Assembly (NCBI GenBank): GCA_022710975.1
Contig: JAKLGA010000001.1
Location: forward strand, 856,588-920,587
Length of the DNA stretch: 64,000 nt
Reading direction: 5' to 3'
Origin: Myxococcota bacterium
GTDB taxonomy: Bacteria; Myxococcota; B64-G9
The notes below the pieces were generated by a model. It had not been told where the DNA came from. It did no database searches and was given only the letters and a program-made list of their open reading frames with translations. A program made the position numbers and the translations under genes. This document shows positions 35,201 through 42,522 of this stretch, piece by piece (positions within the stretch are counted from its first letter, which is position 1; the number at the start of each line of letters is the position of its first letter).

Positions 35201-35741
35201 GCGCAACATCCCCCCGGCCATCCACCGGGAGCTCATCAAGCTGCAATCGATCGCCCTGTGCGCCAACATCCCGGGCCAGCTGGCCACCTACGCCATGGTC
35301 GCCCCGCCCGGGCCCGGGGACGAGAGCCACGCGGAGTACGTGCGCGAGCGGGACGGCATCCTGGGAGAGCTCAAGAAGAAGGCCGAGATCCTAGGCCAGG
35401 GCATCAACCGGATCCCGGGGATGTCGGTGGAGCAACCCCAGGGGGCCATGTACGCCTTCGTGCGCTTCGAGCTCCCCAGCGACCCCTTCATCGATCTGCG
35501 CTCCATGTCCGCGGAGGAGCGCGCGGGCTACGCGGCCCGCCAGGAGTCCCAGTACTGCCTGACGCTGCTCGAGGAGACGGGCATCTGCGTGGTGCCTGGC
35601 TCGGGCTTCGGGCAGCAGCCGGGCACGCTGCACTTCCGCACGACCTTCCTGCCGCCGAGGAGCGAGATCCAGGCGCTGGTCGCCAGGCTGGGCGAGTTCC
35701 ACCGCCGGTACACCCGGCGCAACCAGTCCTCCGCCGCCTAG
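32289..35741 (+). CDS. PntB with duplicated NADP domain fused to alanine aminotransferase
   Basis: 1150 residues from the ATG at 32289, with GGAG six bases upstream (an alternative ATG lies at 32277). Residues 1-275 form the PntB membrane domain with about eight helices (HGAGGIAACAIAFVELTRGD). Residues 296-482 and 483-650 are two almost identical domain III copies, each with IPGYGMALARAQ, AGRMPGHMNVLLAEA and PGYSGVPNPLY. From about residue 674 to the end is a complete alanine aminotransferase resembling eukaryotic ALT: VRGPIVQRAQELE, VVINPGNPTGA, SDEVYQ, the PLP lysine in SVSKGFLGECGHRGGY (Lys956), and ETGICVVPGSGFGQ. A normal PntB is about 460 residues. In both domain III copies GACDVVNP replaces the usual GANDTVNP, and the Lys-Arg pair that binds the NADP 2'-phosphate is not obvious (VCNLDERPGY). 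No stop or frameshift separates the parts. Confidence 0.88.
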   Translation: MDNWTQILIDLAIIVLLVIGISMFRTPRGARRGNAAAALALLLAMAIVLYRNAVMEPAILIIAMVVGGAIGTLVAVRVTMIQIPAMVAFQHGAGGIAACAIAFVELTRGDSPTIVGEVSGLLGLVIGAATFSGSMVASAKLAGKLKGTPTVLPGHGVILLTLLTAIAGLGVLGAMTRGPSLPFVLVGVLVAAVLLGLFFSIRIGGADMPVLISFLNATAGLAAAFCGVIIQNRLLIACGATVAASGSILTAVMCRAMNRSFVKVLAGGKMGRAPSAGVKPPAKAPVRVETIQAGPMERAKQVLREARSVIIIPGYGMALARAQFKVATLAKRMEELGKTVTFAIHPVAGRMPGHMNVLLAEADVDYDKLKEMDDVNSSFAATDAVLVVGACDVVNPAAIRVADTPISGMPILNAHEAKNVLVCNLDERPGYSGVPNPLYDEAATLLLFGDANATVAELLVGLSGASATAPAEAQVEATPAGAMERAKKVLREARSVIVIPGYGMALARAQFKVASLAKRLEELGKTVTFAIHPVAGRMPGHMNVLLAEADVDYDKLKEMDDVNSSFAATDAVLVVGACDVVNPAAIRVADTPISGMPILNAHEAKNVLVCNLDERPGYSGVPNPLYDEATTLLLFGDANATVTELLESLSEEQVSAPRTAGEPSHPRAGVAARLTTDALSERLLRAEYAVRGPIVQRAQELEAQGQKIIYCNIGNPQALKQKPLTYLRQLLSLLEVPALLDEPAVTARIPKDIVARARTVLEKHPHGTGAYSQSPGIPFIRQAVAEFITRRDGIPADPASIILTDGASKGVQAVLTAFVKTPQDGFMIPIPQYPLYSASLTLLGGQRIGYHLDEENHWQLREAILTQSLEDAEKAGIHPVGLVVINPGNPTGAVLSRENIEMVIGFARRHGLVLISDEVYQENVYAEGCAFHSFAKVMHAMGDEETPLFSLHSVSKGFLGECGHRGGYLEMRNIPPAIHRELIKLQSIALCANIPGQLATYAMVAPPGPGDESHAEYVRERDGILGELKKKAEILGQGINRIPGMSVEQPQGAMYAFVRFELPSDPFIDLRSMSAEERAGYAARQESQYCLTLLEETGICVVPGSGFGQQPGTLHFRTTFLPPRSEIQALVARLGEFHRRYTRRNQSSAA
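33174..34241 (+). repeat. Tandem in-frame duplication of the domain III coding sequence
   Basis: Two copies, 33174-33734 and 33735-34241, offset by exactly 561 bases (187 codons). Over about 165 residues they differ at six amino acids and show roughly one silent change; several hundred consecutive bases in the middle are identical. This indicates recent duplication or ongoing gene conversion, or less likely an assembly error. Confidence 0.9.
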
Positions 35742-35971
35742 CCGCCTCCGCGCCGGGAGGCTGACTCCAGGGCGCGCAGGATGGCGCCCGCCATCCGCCT
35801 GACCGCGTAGGCCTCGAAGTCCTCGGGTGGCTCGAGCCCGCGCGGGAAGACCTCGAGCACGCTGTGGAGGTACGCGCGCAGCTCGTGCAGGGCGGCCTGG
35901 GGCTCCGCCTCGTCGAGCAGGAAGGCGCCCGACACCAGGTGCTGCCAGCGATCGTCGCGTCCGTGGGACAT
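35738..35971 (-). CDS. Small hypothetical protein next to the two-component system
   Basis: 77 residues (MSHGRDDRWQHLVSGAFLLD...), mostly helical and charged, with no membrane segment. It lies 26 bases downstream of the response regulator and is probably cotranscribed with it. Its stop codon shares the four bases CTAG with the stop of the convergent pntB fusion, each strand reading TAG. The low-complexity end (SASRRGGG) suggests a short disordered tail. No family recognised; coding status rests on compactness and position. Confidence 0.5.
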   Translation of the reverse strand: MSHGRDDRWQHLVSGAFLLDEAEPQAALHELRAYLHSVLEVFPRGLEPPEDFEAYAVRRMAGAILRALESASRRGGG

Positions 35972-35997
35972 GCGGGCTCCGGTCCAGACGGTGCGGG

Positions 35998-36666
35998 CTA
36001 GCGGCCGGCCTTGCCGCCGGATCCCTCGAGGGAGGTGATGCCCTCGCGGATGGCCAACTTGGTGAGCTCCGCCACGCTGTGGAGCTCCAGCTTGAGCATG
36101 AGGTTCTTGCGGTGGGTCTCCACGGTCTTGCGGCTGACGTGCAGCCGCTGCGCGATGGACGCGGTCGTCCCCCCCTCCGCCAGGAGCTGCAGCACCTCCC
36201 GCTCGCGGTCGGACAGCCGCGCCAGCGCGGAGCCCGGCGCCGGGGCGAGGCGCTGCACGTAGTCCTCGACCACGACGCCGACGATGTCCGGGCTGAGGAA
36301 GCGGCCGCCGTTCCTGACGGTCTGGACGGCCTGGATCAGCTCGGTGAAGGCGCTGTCCTTGACCACGTAGCCGGAGGCCCCGGCCGACAGCATCCCGGCC
36401 ACGTACTGCCGATCGGCGTGCATGGACACCGCGACCACCTTGATGCCTGGCATCTCCGCGTGGATCTGGCGGGTGGCCTCCATGCCGTTCAGCTCGGGCA
36501 TGCCGATGTCCATGATCACCACGTCCGGAGACAGCTCCCGGGCGAGGCGGACGGCCATCCGTCCGTTGTTGGCCTCGCCCACGATCTCCATACCCGGCTG
36601 CTGCATGAAGAGGGTGCGCAGGCCCTCGCAGAAGAGCTTGTGGTTGTCCGCCAGCAGGATCTTCAT
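35998..36666 (-). CDS. NarL/FixJ-family response regulator
   Basis: 222 residues. The receiver domain starts MKILLADNHKLFCEGLRTLF, with the phosphoacceptor Asp53 in VVIMDIGMPELNG and the conserved Lys in YVVKDSAF. The C-terminal LuxR-type helix-turn-helix is LSDREREVLQLLAEGGTTASIAQRLHVSRKTVETHRKNLMLKL. The start overlaps the histidine kinase stop by ATGA. It is a DNA-binding regulator whose targets are unknown; the nearest candidates are its own operon and the adjacent genes. Confidence 0.93.
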   Translation of the reverse strand: MKILLADNHKLFCEGLRTLFMQQPGMEIVGEANNGRMAVRLARELSPDVVIMDIGMPELNGMEATRQIHAEMPGIKVVAVSMHADRQYVAGMLSAGASGYVVKDSAFTELIQAVQTVRNGGRFLSPDIVGVVVEDYVQRLAPAPGSALARLSDREREVLQLLAEGGTTASIAQRLHVSRKTVETHRKNLMLKLELHSVAELTKLAIREGITSLEGSGGKAGR

Positions 36667-37928
36667 GGGCTCGCCCCCGTCTCTTCACCGCCCGCGTCGG
36701 CGCAGGGGACCGAGATGCGGATCCTCGTCCCCTGGCCGGGGCGGGAGTCGATGGCCACCCGGCCGCCCAGGTGGCCGATGCGCTCCCGGATGCTGAACAG
36801 GCCGAAGCCTCCGACGGCGGAGGGGTAGGCGCCGAGGGAGGCCGCGTCGAAGCCGACGCCGTCGTCCTCCACCAGCGCGTGGAGCTCGCCGAGATCGTTC
36901 TGCAGGGTCACTGTGACGCGGGTGGCCCTGGAGTGCTTCACCGCGTTGGAGAGCAGCTCCTGGATGGAGCGGAACAGCATGACGCGCACGCCCTCGACCA
37001 GCTCGACGATGCGGGTGTCGCCCCGGACGCTCATCCGCAGCCCGAACTGGTGGGTGAAGTGGTCGGTGAGCCAGGCGATGGCCTGCTGCAGGCCGAGCTC
37101 GTACAGGATGGGCGGGCTGATCTCGAAGGTCAGGGAGCGGGTGTCCTGGACGATCTGCTTGATGAGCGCGGAGATGTCCTCGAGCCGCTGGTGGTGCTCG
37201 GCCGGCAGCACGTGGGTCAGCGACTCCAGCTTGAGCTTGGCCACGGCCAGGCCCTGGCCGATGCGGTCGTGGAGGCTGAGCGCCAGGGCCCGCCGCTCCC
37301 GCTCCTCGGCCAGCGTCAGCTCCGAGGCCAGCGATCTCAGGTGCTGCTGGTAGGTCGAGAGCTGGCTCTGGGCTTCCTTGAGCGAGACGATCTCCGCCAG
37401 GTGCGCGGCCACGGAGGACAGGAGCAGGTGCTCCTCTGGGAGGAACTCGGGCTCCCGCGCGTCGTCGAGCTCGTCGGTGTAGCCGATCTCGAGCAGGCCG
37501 ACGCTCTCGCCGTCCACGACGATGTGGGCGTGCTGCCGCCACTGGGGCTCACGGAAGTTCTGGGACTGGTACCTGCGGCTCTTCAGGGTGATGCAGGCGC
37601 AGGCCCGCTCCGGGTACTGCCAGGCGGAGGGCAGGACCTCGACCGCCTTCTGCAGGATCTCGCCCAGGTCGCTGTGTCGCCCCTTGAGCAGCGCCGAGAT
37701 GGAGTAGAGGCACTTCAGCTCCTTCACCCGCTCGGCCAGGACGTCCGAGCGCACGTTCACCTTGTCCAGCGCCTCGTTCCTGGCCTCGGAGCTGCCCTCC
37801 AGCTCCGCGATGCGCCGTCGCAGCCGCTCCACCTCGCGCTGCAGGTCGCCCGGGTCTTGCCTGTCGCCGGGTGCCTCGGCCCGGTCGCGGGCCGGGGCGG
37901 GCGCAGCGGGCGTGGTCGGTAGGCTCAT
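36663..37928 (-). CDS. Cytoplasmic GAF-type sensor histidine kinase (NarX/DegS family)
   Basis: 421 residues. No membrane helix or signal peptide is present. The order is: a Pro/Ala-rich N-terminus, a coiled coil (REVERLRRRIAELEGSS), a GAF-like sensor (about 65-185), the HisKA_3 dimerisation helix with His220 in RRALALSLHDRIGQGLAVAKLKLE, and a HATPase_c domain (LLSNAVKHSRATRVTV; VEDDGVGFD; GGFGLFSIRERIGHLGG). These are the marks of the NarX/DegS subfamily paired with LuxR-type regulators, as here. The sensor probably detects a cytoplasmic signal; Cys110 and Cys112 lie in the GAF region and could bind a cofactor, which is speculation. Coupled by ATGA to the regulator. Confidence 0.92.
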   Translation of the reverse strand: MSLPTTPAAPAPARDRAEAPGDRQDPGDLQREVERLRRRIAELEGSSEARNEALDKVNVRSDVLAERVKELKCLYSISALLKGRHSDLGEILQKAVEVLPSAWQYPERACACITLKSRRYQSQNFREPQWRQHAHIVVDGESVGLLEIGYTDELDDAREPEFLPEEHLLLSSVAAHLAEIVSLKEAQSQLSTYQQHLRSLASELTLAEERERRALALSLHDRIGQGLAVAKLKLESLTHVLPAEHHQRLEDISALIKQIVQDTRSLTFEISPPILYELGLQQAIAWLTDHFTHQFGLRMSVRGDTRIVELVEGVRVMLFRSIQELLSNAVKHSRATRVTVTLQNDLGELHALVEDDGVGFDAASLGAYPSAVGGFGLFSIRERIGHLGGRVAIDSRPGQGTRIRISVPCADAGGEETGASP

Positions 37929-37978
37929 CTTCGCTCCCTGTCGGTTCGGGCGGGCCGGTCGCCCGGGCCCGTCCGGCC

Positions 37979-38007
37979 ATCCTAGCCCGGGGCGCGGCCG
38001 AATCCAA
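37979..38007 (-). promoter_or_regulatory. Promoter of the two-component operon
   Basis: On the minus strand TTGGAT, a 17-base spacer, then TAGGAT. The implied transcription start is about 45 bases upstream of the kinase ATG at 37928. Confidence 0.45.
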
Positions 38008-38019
38008 CCCGACGCCGGC

Positions 38020-39513
38020 TCACTCCCACTTGTAGGCGGGCTCGCTGCAGTGGCAGCACGGGGTGGGGAGCGCCACGTTCGGCTTCGGGCCCGCCTCGGT
38101 GGCCCGGGAGGGATCCTCGCTCGGCGCGCCGGCCTTCAGGGCCAGCACCGCGGCCCGGGCCTGCTCGGCGCTCTCGGCCTGGACCAGGCCCACCACGGCC
38201 GAGACCGGTCGATCGATGTCGACCCACACCGAGACCGGCCCGCCGCTGGCCGGAAGGTCGAGCGCGCCGGTCGAGAGCTCGAGCCTGTCCCAGCCGAACT
38301 CCACGAAGGAGGCCTGGCACGAGGAGGCGCTGTAGGGCAGGCGGTAGGCGAACAGGCGCTTGCCGACGCCGTTCGGCGAGGGCGGCAGGCTGAAGGTGAA
38401 GCGCACCGCGCTGCCGTGCGTGGGAAATGCCCGGCGCAGGAAGGCCAGCCGCTCCGCGAACCTGCTCGCCTCCCGCTCCACCTTCTCCTTCTCCCGCTCG
38501 TGCTTGCGCTGCTGGGCGTCCACGCTGGCCAGACAGGCGCGCTCGCTCTGGGGGCCGCGGTACTCGGGGCTGCAGGCCTCCGCCGCACCGAACGGGGCGC
38601 CGGCGAACGGCGCGGCCGGCACGCACGGACCGAGGGGATCGGCCAGCCGCACGCAGGCGTTGGTCGGCCCCTTCTCCAGGCGCTTGTCCGGCAGGCCGCT
38701 GTCGAGCGCCTGCATCGCCTCCCGGTTGCCCCGGCAGGCGAGGAACACGCTCGCCTCGGCCGTCTGGGCCCAGTCCTCCAGCCCGGCCCCGGCCATGGGA
38801 TCCGCGGCCTGCACGGCCCGGACCGCGGTCTCGTACTGGTGCGCGGCCACGGCCAGCCGGGCCTTCTCCAGCAGGAGTGGGCGGTCGAGCGGGTCCAGGG
38901 CGGAGGCGCGCTCGAGCTGCACCAGCGCCTCGGCCGGGAAGCCCTGCTTCTCGAGCAGCGCGGCGTTCGCCACGAGCGCGGCCTTCTCCAGGGGGGCGGG
39001 GCTGAGGTACCGCCACGGCACCCAGCCCAGGACCGTCCCCTGGGCCTCGGCCGGCGGGGCGGTGAAGCGGAGCGCCAGGGACGGCGGCCGCTGGGCGCTC
39101 ACCTCGACCCAGTCGCGGTACACGCTGCTCACGTTCACCGGGGTGTTGATGGGCACGCTGGCCACGACGTCGGCCCCGGGGTTGGCCCGCAGCCTGAGGC
39201 GCAGCGAGGTCGCGGCCACGTGCCACCGCTCGCCCTGCTGGGGAGCCCGCGGCGTCGGGGGCCTCCAGGCGAGCCGCTGCTGGACCTCGGGCGGGACCGC
39301 GCCGTCCAGCACCTGCCTGCAGGCCGCGACGATCTCCCAGGCCTCGCGCAGCTCCGGCTCGGCCCGGGCCAGCTCCTCGGCCAGGGCCGCCGCCCTGGCG
39401 AGATCCCCGGACAGCAGCACGCGCTTCACCTCGTCCAGGCGAGGCTCGGCCCGGGCGGACGGGACGGCGTGGAAGAAGACGAGCACGGCCAGCGCCAGCC
39501 AGATGCGTCGCAT
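38020..39513 (-). CDS. Secreted SH3-domain protein with TPR-like repeats
   Basis: 497 residues with a cleavable signal peptide (LALAVLVFFHAVPSARA). Residues about 25-70 and 170-260 are Ala/Leu-rich helical repeats of TPR type (AEALVQLERASALDPLDRPLLLEKARLAVAAHQYETAVRAV). Between them a bacterial SH3 domain spans about 100-165 (SLRLRLRANPGADVVASVPINTPV ... GWVPWRYLS). A basic coiled segment follows (QQRKHEREKEKVEREASRFAERL), and the C-terminus carries a CCHC cluster. Periplasmic or surface-associated; SH3b domains often bind peptidoglycan. No enzymatic domain. It sits between two unrelated lipoprotein and signalling genes. Confidence 0.75.
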   Translation of the reverse strand: MRRIWLALAVLVFFHAVPSARAEPRLDEVKRVLLSGDLARAAALAEELARAEPELREAWEIVAACRQVLDGAVPPEVQQRLAWRPPTPRAPQQGERWHVAATSLRLRLRANPGADVVASVPINTPVNVSSVYRDWVEVSAQRPPSLALRFTAPPAEAQGTVLGWVPWRYLSPAPLEKAALVANAALLEKQGFPAEALVQLERASALDPLDRPLLLEKARLAVAAHQYETAVRAVQAADPMAGAGLEDWAQTAEASVFLACRGNREAMQALDSGLPDKRLEKGPTNACVRLADPLGPCVPAAPFAGAPFGAAEACSPEYRGPQSERACLASVDAQQRKHEREKEKVEREASRFAERLAFLRRAFPTHGSAVRFTFSLPPSPNGVGKRLFAYRLPYSASSCQASFVEFGWDRLELSTGALDLPASGGPVSVWVDIDRPVSAVVGLVQAESAEQARAAVLALKAGAPSEDPSRATEAGPKPNVALPTPCCHCSEPAYKWE

Positions 39514-39552
39514 GCCCTCACCCCCTGAACGTACGCGGCCTTCGGCGCGAGA

Positions 39553-41496
39553 TCACGGGCGGTAACGCAGGATCGTGCCGCCGTCCCCGACGGCCCAGAC
39601 CTGGCCCGGGCCGGTGCCCCAGACCGCGCGCAGCCGCTGGGTGGTGCCGCTGGCCTTGGGCGACCAGGCGGTCCCGTCCCAGTGGACGATGGCGCCGTTG
39701 CTGCCGACCGCCCAGACGTCCTGGGGCCCGCTGCCCCACACCCCGCTCAGGCTGTCGGTGGTGTTGCTCGGCGAGGGCGACCAGGCGGCCCCGTCCCAGT
39801 GCAGGATGGTCCCCTCCCGGCCCACAGCCCAGATGTCGTCCGGCCCGCTGCCCCACAGGCTGGACAGCCGGCTGGTGGTCCCTGGCGAGACGCTCAGCCA
39901 GGCGTGTCCGTCCCAGTGCAGGAAGGCCTCGGACTGGCCGCCGATCCCCCACACGTCCTCCGGCCCCGAGCCCCACAGGCTGGAGAGCATCACGTCCGTA
40001 CCCGGCACGGGCGACCACAGGCTGCCGTTCCAGTGCCAGATCCGCTGGCCGACCAGCCAGGCGTGCCCGGCGTCGGCCGCCCAGGTGGCCGAGAACCGCT
40101 CGGCGCCGTACGGCAGGACGGTCACCCACGCGCCCCCCGTCCGGTGCAGGACGCTCCAGGAGGTCACGTCGCCGCACGAGGTCCCGATCGCCCAGGCGTC
40201 GCCGGGGCCGCTGCCCGAGAGGGTGCCGGCGAAGCAACGCCCCCGGACGCCCTCCACGCTCGCCCAGCGCGAGCCATCGAAGCGCAGCATGCCGCCGGGG
40301 CCGGCCGCGAGCACGTCCTCCGGCCCGCTGCCCCAGATCCCGGTGAAGCCGAGGCTGCCGGTGAAGTCCTGGCACCAGCGGTCCACGCTGCACGCCGGCG
40401 CGCCGCACACCCCGGCCAGCCCGCCCCCGCCGCACACCGCGGGCGCGTCGCAGTCGCCGCAGGCCACGAGCTCGCTGCAGCCGTCGGACACCTCCCCGCA
40501 GTCCCTGCCCAGGGCCTCGCAGGTGGCCGGCGCGCACGTGTCCTGGCCGCACATCTTCGGGATGCCACCCCCGCCGCAGACGTCCTGGCCGGCGCACGTT
40601 CCGCAGTCCAGCGTGCCGCCGCAGCCGTCGGGGGACTGGCCGCACTCCAGGCCTTGAAGCTCGCAGGTGGTGGGGACGCAGCAGGTGTTCGGATCGAGCC
40701 CCAGGCCGCAGCTTCCGGGCACGGCGCAGGTCCCGCAGTCCAGGACGTCTCCGCAGCCGTCCACGCTCAGGCCGCAGTCCCAGCCCTGCCCGGCGCAGGT
40801 CGCGGGCGTGCAGCCGCACACGTCCGGCGCGCCGCCGCCGCCGCACGTCTCGGGCGCCAGGCAGCGGTCCGGGCAAGTGCCTCCGCAGCCGTTCGGGCCG
40901 GAGCACCTGCCGGCGCAGTCCGGCTCGCAGCACTGGTGGTCGTTCCAGCACTCCTCGGGCGCGAGGCAGGTCCCGCAGCTCAGCCCGCAGCGGTCGTACC
41001 CGCACTCCTTGCCGGCGCAGTCCGGGGTGCAGCACGCGTGGAACCAGGTGCACACCTCGGTCGCGGTGCAGGCGCCGCAGGACCCCCCGCAGCCGTCGTC
41101 CCCGCACAGCTTGCCGGCGCAGTCCGGCCTGCAGCCGCACGCGGAGTCCGTCCCCCCGCCGCCGCAGGTCTCGGGCGGCGTGCAGCTCCCGCAGCTCCCG
41201 CCGCAGCCGTCCTGGCCGCAGGTCTTCCCCGCGCAGTCCGGGACGCACTCCGCCACGCAGGCGGCCGCGCCGCTCGCGTCGCTGCAGTCCCGACCGCTGT
41301 CGGCGCAGAAGGTGGTGTCGCGCCAGCTCGTGCAGCCCGCGCCGCCCAGGCGGCAGGTCTGCAGCACCGTGCCGGCGCAGCGGGTGAGGCCCTCGCGCGC
41401 GCAGCGGTTCTCGCAGCCCTCCTCCTCGCGCTCGCAGCCGGCCAGGCCGGCCAGGCCGACGGCCAGGAGCGCAGCCAGAACACGATGCCTTCGCAT
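39553..41496 (-). CDS. Cys-rich lipoprotein with beta-propeller repeats
   Basis: 647 residues. The lipoprotein signal ends LAGC (Cys21). Residues about 70-330 are eight or so Cys-rich units, first of the PDCAGKTCGQDGCGGSCGSC type, then a looser type (ATCAGQGWDCG...DCGTC). From about residue 350 on, repeats of the form LWGSGPEDVWAVG...I-HWDG-W occur at intervals of about 45 residues, a beta-propeller family common in Myxococcota and often misannotated. It is predicted to be exposed on the outer surface. No active site is visible. Confidence 0.82.
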   Translation of the reverse strand: MRRHRVLAALLAVGLAGLAGCEREEEGCENRCAREGLTRCAGTVLQTCRLGGAGCTSWRDTTFCADSGRDCSDASGAAACVAECVPDCAGKTCGQDGCGGSCGSCTPPETCGGGGTDSACGCRPDCAGKLCGDDGCGGSCGACTATEVCTWFHACCTPDCAGKECGYDRCGLSCGTCLAPEECWNDHQCCEPDCAGRCSGPNGCGGTCPDRCLAPETCGGGGAPDVCGCTPATCAGQGWDCGLSVDGCGDVLDCGTCAVPGSCGLGLDPNTCCVPTTCELQGLECGQSPDGCGGTLDCGTCAGQDVCGGGGIPKMCGQDTCAPATCEALGRDCGEVSDGCSELVACGDCDAPAVCGGGGLAGVCGAPACSVDRWCQDFTGSLGFTGIWGSGPEDVLAAGPGGMLRFDGSRWASVEGVRGRCFAGTLSGSGPGDAWAIGTSCGDVTSWSVLHRTGGAWVTVLPYGAERFSATWAADAGHAWLVGQRIWHWNGSLWSPVPGTDVMLSSLWGSGPEDVWGIGGQSEAFLHWDGHAWLSVSPGTTSRLSSLWGSGPDDIWAVGREGTILHWDGAAWSPSPSNTTDSLSGVWGSGPQDVWAVGSNGAIVHWDGTAWSPKASGTTQRLRAVWGTGPGQVWAVGDGGTILRYRP

Positions 41497-41571
41497 GCAC
41501 GCTCTCCCCGGCTCCAGACACCAGGAGCAACTCCGAGGTATCAGACCCTGGGGGGGAGGTCAATCGGCGGC

Positions 41572-41823
41572 TCAGCCGAGGTCGGACTGCTCCTTGCGCA
41601 GCCGCGCGGCCTCCTCGCGCGCCTTGATCTCGGCCTCGAACATCCCCAGGCTGAGCGGGCAGGGCGGGCGGTTCTCGTCCACGTACTGGCACTCGGCCTG
41701 GTCGCACTGGACGAAGAGCCTGTCCGCGCTCCTCATGCCCGGGGTGCGCTTGTTCTTGAGCTGGATGTGCACCGGCTCGCGGATCACGCCGCAGGTGAAC
41801 TCCCGGACCTTGCTGGCGGCCAT
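41572..41823 (-). CDS. Small Cys-containing hypothetical protein
   Basis: 83 residues from the ATG at 41823, which has AGGAG six bases upstream; the frame runs further upstream but without a site. Four cysteines (C11, C40, C45, C55) could bind a metal. The C-terminus is a charged helix (MFEAEIKAREEAARLRKEQ). Not recognised. It is divergent from the SCP2 gene, sharing an 83-base gap. Confidence 0.6.
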   Translation of the reverse strand: MAASKVREFTCGVIREPVHIQLKNKRTPGMRSADRLFVQCDQAECQYVDENRPPCPLSLGMFEAEIKAREEAARLRKEQSDLG

Positions 41824-41837
41824 GGACGCTCCTGTCC

Positions 41838-41865
41838 TTGCGGTCAGCTGGGACTCGGGTATCCT
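41838..41865 (+). promoter_or_regulatory. Possible promoter of the SCP2 gene
   Basis: TTGCGG, a 16-base spacer, then TATCCT, with the implied start about 35 bases before the ATG at 41907. The complementary strand reads TAGGAT at the same place, which could serve the divergent small gene, but a good -35 box is lacking there. Confidence 0.35.
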
Positions 41866-41906
41866 AGCACGGCGCGCCTCCAAGGCCGCACCGAAAGGAG
41901 CCCGCC

Positions 41907-42227
41907 ATGCCCACGGTCCAGGAGACCTTCGACGCCATGCCCGGCAAGCTGATCAAGGACAAGGCCGCCGGGATCACGGCCATCTACCAGTTCGACCTCA
42001 GCGGCGACGGCGGCGGCCAGTGGTGGGCCGAGGTCAAGGACTGCGCCTGCTGCGTGAGCAAGGGGCTGCACCCGTCTCCCAGCATCACGGTGAGGATGAC
42101 CGCCCAGGACTACCTGGACATGGCCAGCGGCAAGCTCAACGGCCAGCTCGCCTTCATGACGGGCCGGCTGAAGCTCAAGGGCGACATGGCCCTGGCCATC
42201 AAGATGAACACGATCTTCTCGAAGTAG
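41907..42227 (+). CDS. SCP2 sterol-carrier-like protein
   Basis: 106 residues, the full length of a stand-alone SCP2 domain, with AAAGGAG upstream of the ATG. Typical segments are IYQFDLSGDGGGQWWAEVKDC, PSITVRMTAQDYLDMASGKLNGQLAFMTGRLKLKGDMALAIKM. The family binds fatty acyl chains or acyl-CoA in a hydrophobic tunnel. The C-C pair at residues 47-49 (ACCV) is unusual. The gene ends 7 bases from the convergent ferredoxin gene of the acyl-CoA reductase cluster; a role as acyl-CoA carrier for that pathway is possible but rests only on proximity. Confidence 0.88.
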   Translation: MPTVQETFDAMPGKLIKDKAAGITAIYQFDLSGDGGGQWWAEVKDCACCVSKGLHPSPSITVRMTAQDYLDMASGKLNGQLAFMTGRLKLKGDMALAIKMNTIFSK

Positions 42228-42234
42228 CGGGCGC

Positions 42235-42459
42235 CTACCACGAGTGGCGGATGGCGCCCGGGCGGCAGACGCCCTGGCAGTTGGGGGTCCGCGCGCCGCA
42301 CTTCCTGTGGAAGCCCAGGCAGGCCTCGGACAGGGTCTTGCGCAGCTCGACCCTGACCACCGCCTTCGGCTCGTCGTAGTCGTCCGGCTCGACGGCCAGC
42401 ACCCCCCGCGGGCAGGCGGCCACGCACAGGCCGCAGCCGTCGCAGAGGTCCGTGTCCAC
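42235..42459 (-). CDS. Ferredoxin of the reductase cluster (BzdM-like)
   Basis: 74 residues from the GTG at 42459. The open frame continues upstream to the TAG of the activase gene, and the residues there (IKANYGYADGSGEYYLSV) resemble the expected N-terminus of such ferredoxins. A GGGGAG ribosome-binding site precedes an ATC codon at 42508-42510, not an ATG. CDGCGLCVAACP supplies one [4Fe-4S] cluster; further cysteines in CLGFHRKCG...NCQGVCRPG could hold a second. It presumably feeds electrons to the activase of the reductase. Last gene of the operon, convergent with the SCP2 gene. Confidence 0.8.
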   Translation of the reverse strand: MDTDLCDGCGLCVAACPRGVLAVEPDDYDEPKAVVRVELRKTLSEACLGFHRKCGARTPNCQGVCRPGAIRHSW

Positions 42460-42522
42460 GCTCAGGTAGTACTCGCCCGAGCCGTCCGCGTAGCCGTAGT
42501 TGGCCTTGATGGCGGTCTCCCC

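Noticed and set aside
35743..35761. GCCTCC...GGAGGC inverted repeat as a terminator
   Set aside because: Only six pairs, no T-run, and it lies inside the 77-aa coding frame.
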